DNA from: Gordius sp. MW1
Taxonomy: Eukaryota; Nematomorpha; Gordioida; Gordea; Gordiidae
Direction of reading: 5' to 3'
NCBI GenBank assembly: GCA_964036665.1
Contig: OZ038529.1
Span: 6,494,501 to 6,558,500, forward strand
Length of the DNA: 64,000 bases
In this document: piece after piece, positions 11,401 through 23,400 of the stretch
How the letters are laid out: the number at the start of each line of letters is the position of its first letter
Numbering within the stretch: the stretch's first letter is position 1
Position numbers and translations under genes: made by a program
Notes under the pieces: model-generated
What the model saw: only the letters and a program-made list of their open reading frames with translations
Databases searched by the model: none
Told to the model about the DNA's origin: nothing

Positions 11401-14400
11401 AAAAATAAAATTATGATCACATAGACAAATAAATGGATAGATATATGATTAAATATATACTAGAACAGGCATGGGAATATAGCCTCAAAAAACGTTAAAA
11501 GGGCCTTTTTGCACCTTTAGCCTCATTTATCATAAAATCTGGACAACTAGGTAAAAAACTAAAAACATATTATTGTTCAGATTTTCTATCAGAATTTTTG
11601 TCAGATTATGGGATATATTTAAATCTGTATTATCAAATAATATTAATCTATATTCTCAGCATAAATAAATATTTAGTCGAAGGGACCATTATATTTTCTA
11701 ACAATCTCTCGGTATTATTGCTATTAGTAAAGATGAGCCCAAAGTGTTTGAATTAACTTAACCAGTATGTAGCCGGCCGCAAAGACACACACCATGAGAG
11801 CATAGCTTAACAGTACATTTATTTTTGCCTTGAAAATTTTAAAAATGTGTGTCTGCCACTTTTGCAATTTATAACATAAAAACATAATTACTATCACTGA
11901 GGGTGGCTAAATCTGTAAATTGTACAAATTTCTGAATAGAAATCTTAAAAACCAAATAAAAATATTCATAAAACTATTTATCATACTGGACATAGCGTCT
12001 TGAACTCCTGAATAAAAGTAGGTTAAATGTTGAATCAATTATTATATATAAAAGTTGCCAAAAGAAATTTTACTAAAATTAGCGTTAAATAAATTGTATT
12101 TAATAACAAGATCACATTTGAGGAAACATGTTGTTTAATTTTTATTATCTCATCAATAAAGTTATTATAATTTTGAGATTCATAGAAAAAATAAACATTA
12201 ATGCTACTCTTAAATTTAACTTTAAGCCAAATTTTATCTGTTTAGAGAATAAGTGCATGTTATAAATTTGTTCATTTAAAGCCATGACAAAATATGCTAT
12301 ATATAAAAATTCCTTAGTACCAGCTTGTAACAGTTCCAATGCTACAGAATCGTAATTAATATCAAATATTATTCATACTATATTAATCATATATATAGAA
12401 GAATATTTTTTAATAAGTATCATTTTAAAATCAGCGGGTATCAAAATATAGTCACATGGAGGCGCTAGAGCTATAGCACATAGTCACATAAGGCGCTAGA
12501 GCTATAGCACATAGTCACTTGAAGGCGCTAGAGCTATAGCGTGGCGCTAACATTGATATAAAATCTTTAGGTTAAATTGCATTATTAATTGCATTAACGC
12601 ACATGTGGTGCCACATGTGCGCATAATAATGCAATTTAACCTATTTTCATAACAATGTTAGCGCCACGCTATAGCTTTAGCGCCTTATGTGACTATGTGC
12701 TACACCTCTAGCGCCTCCAAGTTACTATGTGCTATAGCTTTAGCGCCTCCAAGTTAACCAATCGATCCGGTGCTATAATGCCTTTTATGTATAAAATAGC
12801 AAAAAGTTAAATTTTAAAAAATTCACATTTTAACTTAATTAACCTTCTTCTGGACCTTGTGGAGCATAAAATTCGTATTCATCTCCTAAAATTTATGTTA
12901 TTAATTTTTATTTACAAATTGAATTTTTGTTATTTAATATTTTTAGAGGTATATTACCTAATTCAGATTCGCTAAATTCATAAGCTTCGGGTTCCATATA
13001 TTGTCCGTCACCAATGTCTAATATATTAATTGCTAAGCAATTTATGGACTCGCTTTATGTGTTCAGTCAAATATGAAAGGTTATGAGCTAAACTTAGCGA
13101 TTAAAAATCAACAACCGTTTGAATTATAAAATGACCTTTTATTATTTATATTAAAATTTAATAATCAAAAATAATCTTATAAAATTAGGCTCATGCTGGT
13201 TTAAAAATGAAATTATTCAATTTTGCTTTATCCTCTTGTACATATTTAGTTGATAGGAAAGAAATCGCCTAAAGCCATATACTCGGGCAGTTTAGTTTTA
13301 TGTTAAAAAATTTGTTTTCCAAAAATTATTATGTTTATAACGAGGTACAACCTCTGACTCATGGCCTTTGGCCCCTGATAAGCAGATTTTATAATTTATC
13401 AATTATATTTCACTTCACTTTTATTTAAAAATTGATTAAACAGATATTAATGAATAGCGGATGAATTGCTTTACCTAACGGTTCATTATCATAAAAACTC
13501 AGCTCCCCGTCCTCTGTATTGCATTGACATTAAAGTCATAAATAAACGAATAATTTAGATTATAAATCTATTTTGTTTCAAATAATTCAAAGCATTTGTT
13601 ATATAATTTCATAAGTATATGTTCCTATTTTTTATTGAACTAACCGATATATTGTTTGAAAGATTTTATATATTAATATAACATTTTAAATTATTCGAAA
13701 GTATACTCTTGCTCATATTGTTATTTTTCAAATTTCAATTAAAAATGTTAGCTTAAGCTATTACTTTTAGAAAATTTTTACCCTCATATTCGATGTTTTT
13801 AATGGATAAATTTTCGGTCGAGGGTGTTAAAAAGAAATTATAATTATTATAATAATATTTCGTCCTATTTAAGGACATCTTCGGATTAAATTAAAATAGA
13901 ATTACAAAATAAAATAAAATAATACAATTAAATCGAACGTTCTAAAGGGAGGTTAATATTATAATGTAAGAAAGGATACAGGTTCTCTTTACCCATATCT
14001 TCATTGAGTGTTGGGTGTAATCTTCGAATGAAAAAGGACTCTAGGGTTTTTCTTTCAAAATAGGTCTCGGTGTTAACTAAAATGGTTGTTTTTAAATTGT
14101 TTCCGTGATTTAGTTGTAATAAATGATTTGAAACGGCGGTTAAATTTGCGTTTGAGCGATATAATGCCGCTAGATGTTCCTTGAATCGTGTTCTAAAATC
14201 TCTTCAAACTATTCGTGATAAAGTTTTTATAACATTTCCACACCCTCAATATATACCTTATAGTTTCATAAGAAACATAAGACACATTTTAAGGAACAAC
14301 AATATGAACAACATTATAATAAGTCAGAAACCCAACAGATCTTTACTAAATATTATACAAAATAATTACCAATCATCTCCTACTACAAACAACTTAATAT

Positions 14401-17400
14401 ATAAGATAACTTGTAATGATTGCAATAATTTCTATATTGGTGAAACAAAAAGAGATTTTAGAACACGATTCAAGGAACATCTAGCGGCATTATATCGCTC
14501 AAACGCAAATTTAACCGCCGTTTCAAATCATTTATTACAACTAAATCACGGAAACAATTTAAAAACAACCATTTTAGTTAACACCGAGACCTATTTTGAA
14601 AGAAAAACCCTAGAGTCCTTTTTCATTCGAAGATTACACCCAACACTCAATGAAGATATGGGTAAAGAGAACCTGTATCCTTTCTTACATTATAATATTA
14701 ACCTCCCTTTAGAACGTTCGATTTAATTGTATTATTTTATTTTATTTTGTAATTCTATTTTAATTTAATCCGAAGATGTCCTTAAATAGGACGAAATATT
14801 ATTATAATAATTATAATTTCTTTTTAACACCCTCGACAATTCCCGAAAATTTATCCATTAAAAAATTAAGCTATTACGTTTATTTTTCTTTAAACATTGT
14901 ATAAAATGCGTATGAAAGTTATAACCTGCTGGCAAACTGAAGTCTTCGCTAAGTTGATAAGCATTAGGGTCCATATATTCCTCGTCGCTAGAAACTATAA
15001 TAATAACCACAATTGTGTTAGATTTATTTTAAAACTTAAACAGACAACAAAATACTTTGCCTATTATTAAACAAGAATTCATCATGAGATATTTAATTGC
15101 TTTCCGGGCTATCAATTAAATTTTGGTGGTCCGTGTCTTCTAAATTAAAAAATATTCATCTAAAGTCTTTACAGTGCTATAAAAATCTGCCATAGCTATT
15201 TATTGTTCCTTTTGATTATTTTTTAATGGGCCTATTCTAAATACTTAATTGAAAATTTTCTCATATAATTTATTAGTTTATTTTAATTTAGCTCGTATTC
15301 AAAAATGTATATGTAATAACAACCTCCGGGTAAATCTTCACTGCTTTCAAATGCATTAAGATCCATATATTCCCCATCGCCAAAATCTATAGTTTCAAAT
15401 TATGCTAGTGCCTATACTATGTATTGCATTTAATATGATAAGTCTTTTCGTATAATAAATTTATAAGAAAAATTGCAAAGTTATTAATTTTTATAGGCAA
15501 TCATGCAAAATATCGAATTAATTAATTTGTATGAAGCCCTAGTTGGTCTCCAAAGTATAATAACAATAACTTTTTATTTTGTAGAGTAGTAATAATTCAC
15601 TAGGTGATTATTCAGGTTTTTAAATAGTGGCGAAATGTTATGATTTAATAAAACAAAGGGCGAACTTATAGTTTGAAATCTAATCTCATTTTTTTAAATA
15701 AAAAATAAATTTGTATTCAAGAAGCATGGCGACTCCTTTGGTTACGCTTACGCCCTTAAATGCTATAATACTTCTTCAAATACAATTTTATATATAGTTT
15801 ATTCCAAAAAATAATTTACACTAAAATTTAATGAAGAACCGAGTTGAAAAAAGTTGGTAAATTATGGTTTTAATTATTTTAAGGAATTCATACTAGTTTA
15901 AAACTTCTTTATAATTAAGTCCATTTTAAGAAAATTGAAAAACATATTTAATTTCATGAAAGTAAACCCATTACCAATTTTCAGATCCCTTCTAAATATT
16001 TATTAACCTTGAGACGTCCCCGGTTCAGGATTCTCTATATAAATAATCCATATTAAAGGTTTTTTTTAATTCTTTGCTATAATTTCATGAAAGTAAATCC
16101 ATTACCAATTTTCAGATCCCTTCTAAATATTTATTTACCTTGAGACGTCCCCGGTTCAGGATTCTCTATATAAATAATCCATATTAAAGGTTTTTTTTAA
16201 TTCTTTGCTATAATTTCATGAAAGTAAATCCATTACCAATTTTCAGATCCCTTCTAAATATTTATTTACCTTGAGATGTCCCCGGTTCAGGATTCTCTAT
16301 ATAAATAATCCATATTAAAGGTTTTTTTTAAATTCTTTGCTATAATTTCATGAAAGTAAATCCATTACCAATTTTCCGATCCCTTCTAAATATTTATTTA
16401 CCTTGAGACGTCCCCGGTTCAGGATTCTCTATATTAATAATCCATATTAAAGGCTTTTTTTAATTCTTTGCTATAATTTCATGAAAGGAAACCCATTACC
16501 AATTTTCAGATCCCTTCTAAATATTTATTTACCTTGAGACGTCCCCGGTTCAGGATTCTCTATATAAATAATCCATATTATAGTTTTTTTTTAATTCTTT
16601 GCTATAATTTCATGAAAGTAAACCCATTACCAATTTTCAGATCCCTTCTAAATATTTATTTACCTTGAGACGTCCCCGGTTCCGGATTCTCTATATTAAT
16701 AATCCATATTAAAGGTTTTTTTTAATTCTTTGCTATTAATTTTGTATGCTATTTAAAAATGAAGTGATAAACCAATGCAAAAATATCAAAGGCAAACCAT
16801 CTAAGCGTTGCCTCTTCGCTGCTAAAAGGTGAATAGAAAATTTTAAATAAAAGATTGATATTTTATTTAACCGACTTCCTTACATGAGCTACTATCATCT
16901 TCCAATTTTCGTTTATAGACGTTTCCTAAATTAATTGTAAAAGGTTGATACATCTCATAATTCTAAATTGCTTACTATTAAAATTAAAGCCATAGAAAAT
17001 ATTCTCCAAATAATTATGATAAAATTAAATATAATATTTTAAAATTTCGTCCTTGGCCCCCTATCCCATTACATTTTTTTCTAATGTCATGGCTTAATTA
17101 TAAATGATTACCTTCATCAGGGGTATCTTCGGATGTTGGCTGTTCTATACCTAATAGCGTTCATGGATTTTAAATAAGTATAAGTTTCAAGTGATTTTAA
17201 AAATGTAAATAGCATTGTTATACTACTAGCTTCCTGATTTCCACTGGTTCCTGGCTGAGGTTCACCATCATTGGCTATTGAATCAATGATGTCTATTTAA
17301 ACAAGTAATTGATAAGATCGTGGAAAAAAGGGTATCATTAACGTATTTAATTCACTATTATTCATTGGCGTAGGAAAGGGAGGGGGGTTTCGGGTTAGGA

Positions 17401-20400
17401 CCCCCCCCCTCATTGAAAAAAAAAAGAATTTTTTTTCAAATTTAACGGAAAAAAATGAATAGGAGTCTTGTCTGTGTTGCGCATATAGAAAACTACTGTA
17501 TATAAGCTTAATAAATTTTTGTAGTAGTATCATTTTAAAAAAATTTCGGAAACCCCCCCCCCCATGAGGTAATCCTGGCTACGCCTATGCTATTATTATT
17601 CATAAAGGAGTTATATATTTTTTTAAATTGCTTTCCATGTTATATGTGAGCTTATATAAAGACACCTTCCTGGGAGATCCAAAAACCAACCCGACAATTT
17701 AAAAAGGGATCGAAATGGGTGTGAGTTTAAAAATTGACTTTGCAGAAATGTGCCCAGCATATTCTTAATTTGACAATAAATCTCTTAAATAATTGTTAGG
17801 TGTATAAAAAGGAAAACAATTAATGATTAGCAAGTTTTCATAGATTATGAAATTTAGCAGCCTATTTATTTTTAGTAATTACCAAAGTTTCACGAGCATC
17901 AAACAAAGTATCACCTTAGACCAGACCCTTTATTCGCTTTTAAATTTATTAAAAAAATTCGAATAAAATGTGAATCATATACCAAATTTTATAATTAAAA
18001 TACTACGAACCTTCCATGACTTGACGTACAACTTCAGCCTCGGCATCCTCTGCGACCACACCAGTAGCTGGAATTATACCTGATGCGGCGGCACCCGCGG
18101 CACCCGTACCACCAGTAGCACCAGCCCCATAAACTGCTAAAGTAAAGATATAATAAAATAAAAACTCTGCTTAACTTATAAAATTTTCTATAAACAATTT
18201 GAAGGTATTAATTGCTATGCAATTTATGGGTATTCTTGTAAATATCGCTTCTATTTTAAGATTGTTAGCTCGCGGATTCAAATCTCGCTTTCTGCACTTT
18301 CTTCCAAAAGATTTATAATATATCACATCGTTAACACGGCTGTCAGGGCTGGATAGCCGTACCACCCCCATCATATCTAAAGAAGATGACCACCTCACGT
18401 GACAAACAGCTTTTGGACATTTTTTTGAGCCAATGATTTTATATTTATAATTACACAAATGTCTGATAAACCGCATCGTAGAATCGAAACAAAGTGTATC
18501 GTATTTTTTGTTAAACATTTTATTATTCACTTTTTTAAGGCCAGATGGATCTAATTATTATAGTTTGTCATACGGTGGTGTATTAGGTAGTTATCGGAAT
18601 AACATAAGTTTTTGGTCGTTTCGAGGTTAGCCCAAAGCTGAATTGAAAGTTCTTTGAAAACTTTTAAGATATTTAGCCAGTGGCAAAGCTGGTGTTTTAC
18701 TCTTGGGGGGACCGACAAGTAATTTTATTCAAGAGAGAAGGGGTAAACGGCGCCTGTAATTTTTTTTGTATTTTCGTCCAAGCCTGGACTGCGGGCCGGG
18801 CCGGGCCGTGCAGGACTCTAGTCGTACTAGATAATTAACAACACGCACTTAGTTCTAAAGTGAAGGGAGGGCGACCTTAAGTCTGGGACAATTGCCAGTA
18901 AAAATATACAGAGATTAATTAATTTTAGATATATATTTCAAAAAATTAATAGAGCTAGTGTAAAAATCCACTTTATTTATCAATCAAATTTATTTGAGTA
19001 AATTTTACCGATTAGTTTGCAAGTTATTTACGTTTAAAAAACGCCAATGCTGTTTTTAACAACTTTGACAGAAAATATTTGAAAAACTTGACGTTTCGGA
19101 AAAAACTAAAAACACATTTGTGTCCACCTTAAAAACTCTACAAGAATCTGCAACAGTTTACCAGTTGATTTTATACGTCCATTATTTGTTGACCAGTGAA
19201 TTATTATATGAATTATGCTATTAATTTGGTTTGTGACCAATATTTCCTTACATTTATTAGCCCTAATATAACATGGCGTTTGTATTTTAAAACTCGGCAG
19301 CCTGAATAAACATTGTTCGAGCAGTAAATTAATCTTTTTTATTAAACAAGATTTACAAACATCTAAAATAATACCAAAAACAATTTTAAAAAAACCAAAA
19401 GATTACAATGTTTTACGCATAAATGTCTAAATATATTTACAAAAATGCAAAAAAATAGAATTTAATTTTCAGAAGGGGTCCCTAAACTCCTGCACTTAAA
19501 GCTGAACAATAGGTCTATTATTTCTGAGTTTTTATTAATTGCTATGAAATTTATGGGATCTTTTTTGATTGTTCATCTGTCCTGACTTGTCCGTCCTGTC
19601 CAATTCGGGATTTTTTATAAAATTCTTTTTATTAAAATTTACTACAGATTTTTTCGGTGAGCTTCATTTTTGATAAGTAAAAGCATATAGTTTTTGTATC
19701 CTATAAAGATTTTGTGAATTCAAATAAAATTCTAATACTAATAGTACATAAGCTATTTAAATTTTCTTTCATTTCTGAAAAACAGCTCAATGTACTTAAT
19801 AAATAATTAATCTAAAATATTGTAAACTTTTTTTATTTTTATTAAATAATATTTTAACAAGCTCACCTCCCGCTACTATAAAATTGGCAAAAACATAAAC
19901 TTTAAATAATAACAATAAAAGATTTTTGTAAGTTATAATAATGTAAATTATCGTGTTTTTTCAAACCTAATTTAAAAATAGAAATTTTAATAACAACTTT
20001 TTATTTAATAATGAATATTTCTTAACTTACCAATTACCACGACTAAGTTAGCAAAGGGATCCCGTTTTTAGTAATTATTTACAATTTAAAAATTGTGTTG
20101 ACATTTAAAACATCAATTATTAATATTACTTGTAGTTCCTATGGCGGTATCTTAATATAACAATTTAAAATCAATAGATAAACCATTAAAAATCAATTAA
20201 AAACTATTATCGGTACTTTTAAGATGGAGGGAAGCGGCGAATTTTAGTGAAACATAAGTTTTTAAATACAATTAACTGCATTACAAAATAAAATTTAATA
20301 AATAAAATAATTGCATAAGCTAAAACTATAAAAATTAATTAATTGCTATTTTATTGTTATGTAGGGCTACACAGGATGACAATTTAACTGTCCTAAATCC

Positions 20401-23400
20401 AACACTTTATTCAAGAATTTAATAAACGTTAAGAATCTATTGCGAGTAAAATATTTCTACTCTTTCTACTGACTATTTCTTTTACAATTCGATTTAAATA
20501 GTTATAACAATAATGATGCATGATGTTGATAAACAAAAATAAAATGGTAGAGCACAACAATAATACATAGATATAGAGATCATGGGTGAGGAGCGTAACA
20601 TAAAGATGGCGCTAAATAAATATGGCGCACAGTAAACATAAACAACGCTGCTAACAACTAACAAGGGGAAGAATTGAAGATGTAAATAGGTAAACAATAG
20701 TAGTGTACCACGCGTTGATAATGCTGAAGGTGGTAAGTAATACAATGGGGGGGGGGGGAACTTTTAGAAAAATCAAACTAACACGAGATCACCGTGACCT
20801 TGAATGGGGTATTTTTTTACGACCCTTTATTAAATCTATTTTTAACTCTCCCTAAGAGAAAGAAGGGTAATTAAAACTGGAAAAGGAGGGAATCTAAAAC
20901 AAAGCGCCTCCAACTGGATTAAACTAAAATTAAAAAGGAGAAAGGGGGAGAAAACAGGGAGTAGTGACACCACATTTATATAAATGGATTTGGTCATAAA
21001 ATTTTTCGTAAAAACAATATCTAGGTAAATTTAGTCTTTCCATTTAATGGACAAAAAATAGTAGATTTAACTTTTTATACAAATATTTTTAATATAGAAG
21101 ATAATCAAAATGTTAAACTGTCTTTAAACATTGTGAAAATTAGCTCAAAATTTAAAAAAAAATACATTTCGTAATTGAGTTTTGAATTATTAATTAAAAA
21201 ATAATTATCAGTTGCATTGCAAGATAATTTGAGTTTTCCACAATTTATATATCAAAGTTATTCTAGTATCGCTTATTGCAAGCAACTTATTCCTATATTT
21301 GGTAAATTTTGAAAGCAGAAATTTATCATATATTACAATTTACATAGATATTAGAGAAGCTAGGGCTCGGGTCCAGCTATAAAATATTTTTTCGGGGTCG
21401 GATCGTGGTCCGGCCAAAAAATATAAATTCAGTTTGGGCTTTTGAAAAACAAATTTGCAGATCTTTTTTCTACTAAAACAGGTGCTATAATTTACTATAT
21501 TTAACATTTTTAATAATGTTAAAATTTGAACCGGTCCCAGGCATTAAATGCTTTCGAGTTGGAGAGGTGGAACATTGAAAATATTGAATTTTTTATGTTA
21601 TTTTCAAAGAGTCAAGTTATTATGGAGATGTTATGGCTTAAAATTACATTAATTCAAAGCAATCGAAGCTTTATTTTCAAAATTACATAGAAATATGCTG
21701 TAGATAAAGTATTTTTGCATGCGTTTTAAAGTCCTACTCGGGAATATAGGGGGCGAGGAGTTGCTTTTATTAAATAAATTTCTAAATTACAAATTAATGA
21801 ATCTTGGAGTTTATTTATCAAATATTACAACTTAGAGATATAACAATATTTGTAAATATTTTGCATATTTTCTGAGGGTGATAGATCAATGTAACAGAAG
21901 AATCGCCCTTTAGAAACTTATGTATATATTTGTAAAAATTTGTCATTAAGCACAATATTATGTTATATTTGAAAATAGTTTCGATTACAGTTTGTCGTGG
22001 ATTCGTTTCTAATTACATCATAGCTTTGAGGCCATTTTTATACCTTAATAATTTAACACTTTAAAAATTGCCATAAAATTATTCTATATTACATCTCCTA
22101 AACTGGACCGCATCTCAGGTCTCAGGCCTCAAGATGTAATCTTGCGTTCCACGTTATTTTTACTAATTTTAAAAAAACTATATGCTTTTTATTGTTTACA
22201 CATAATGCAAAAAAATAGAGACCATTCTGCAAGATACCTGTTAAAATCTCAACCGTGTACGATTCATTTTTTTCGTTATTATAATACGTCGTCACTGCTC
22301 CTACATAAATTATAATCATATTATATATAAGATTACAGAAACATGTTTGATTAAAGTAAATTTCACCGGATTTTGCTTCAGAAAAGTTATTTAAGGCCTG
22401 GTGAGTAATAGTTTGTAGAAGTTTAGGTGATAGGCTATTTTTTGAGCGTACTATTAATTTTTCTAAATATATTATATATTTAAGGGTAAAGGGTAATATA
22501 AACGTACTTGTGTTGTTTGTTGACAGTGGGTCCAAAACCGAATAAATTCTTATATTTGGGACTTTACCTTGTATAAATTAATATGAGATTTTATAAGTAA
22601 ATTATTGTTGCGATGTTATTGACAATTATTTACGCTTAAGAAAAATAATAATTAAATGAAGTTAGCACAAAGTTTACTTATTTGTTTGTAAAGTTTATTA
22701 GTTTTATAGTGCTAAACTTAAGGAATTATATGATATTACAGCAATCATTAATCGTCTAAGCTTTATTCAATAAAATATATAAGATTTTATATTTTCCTTT
22801 CAAATTACTTAAATTTAAATTGGATTCGTACGGTATGATTTGATATGAGTCCTTAGTTCTTGTATCATTGTCACTTTGAGTTTTCGATATTACTGTAAAT
22901 AAGAAAATAATACGACTATAACAACTTTAACATAGTTTACATATAGAAGAGGCCCTTAAAAATATTTATAAGTAACTGACTGGGCATTGTTGGACTTAGT
23001 TTAAATTTTCAGGTCTCTCTTTTTAGACATAAATAAATTAAAGAATGTGACTGTCTTTACCAGTCATGTTGGATTTTGATTGAAATCTTGGGCTCCAAAC
23101 TCTACTATTGTCAATATTAAAAGTAGAGGTGGGCAGGGGACCGCTTTGGGTTGAGTTATTAGTTATATTTTGCTTTATCTCAGCTATAATTATTGAACCA
23201 GGTCCTTGATATTATAACAAGATATTAATTGTAATTATTGATATGCTTGAACAGCACATTTCGTTAAAAATTTCATCATTTATTATTATTTAGAATATCA
23301 AAAATTTATATTTCAATATTATCAAAAATTTTAGGAAAGTAATTCACCAACTTTAATTTAAGTAGTAGAATTAATACCTTGGTCCTTTTTTCCATAAGTT

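Larger units (their letters stand above)
13796..14862. mobile_element. Penelope-like element fragment with inverted flanking copies
   Basis: The 3' part of a Penelope-like element (about 14208-14862, plus) is preceded by an inverted copy of its own last ~410 bp (13796-14207). Such inverted partial copies are typical of Penelope insertions. The reverse transcriptase is missing except for its tail. It sits in an intron of the microexon gene, in the opposite orientation. Confidence 0.75.
15949..16735 (-). repeat. 131-bp tandem array of a complete microexon-plus-intron unit, 6 copies
   Basis: Period 131 bp (one copy 132), from the repeated TAATTTCATGAAAG at 15949, 16080, 16211, 16343, 16474 and 16605. 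Each unit contains, on the minus strand, acceptor TTATATAG (TTAATATAG in two copies), a 27-nt exon, donor GTAAATAAAT and the intervening intron. The copies are nearly identical, so the array is young. It is a satellite by structure and an exon array by content. Confidence 0.9.

Noticed and set aside
11748..11790. 43-nt segment containing TGCGGCCGGCTACATACTGG
   Set aside because: Splice-like borders but the length breaks the phase; it also looks like a dispersed repeat.
13351..13373. 23-nt segment GGGCCAAAGGCC... with AG and GT borders
   Set aside because: 23 nt does not keep the phase; possibly a relic exon, not annotated.
15749..15759. 11-nt segment between ATTATAG and GTAAGC
   Set aside because: Length not divisible by three, so it would break the shared phase.
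18171..18530. 119-codon minus-strand frame
   Set aside because: Runs through a dispersed repeat with tRNA-like text, overlaps the intron between exons 12 and 13, no domain.
19245..19255. 11-nt segment between TATATTAG and GTAAGG
   Set aside because: Same problem: wrong length for a 1-1 exon.
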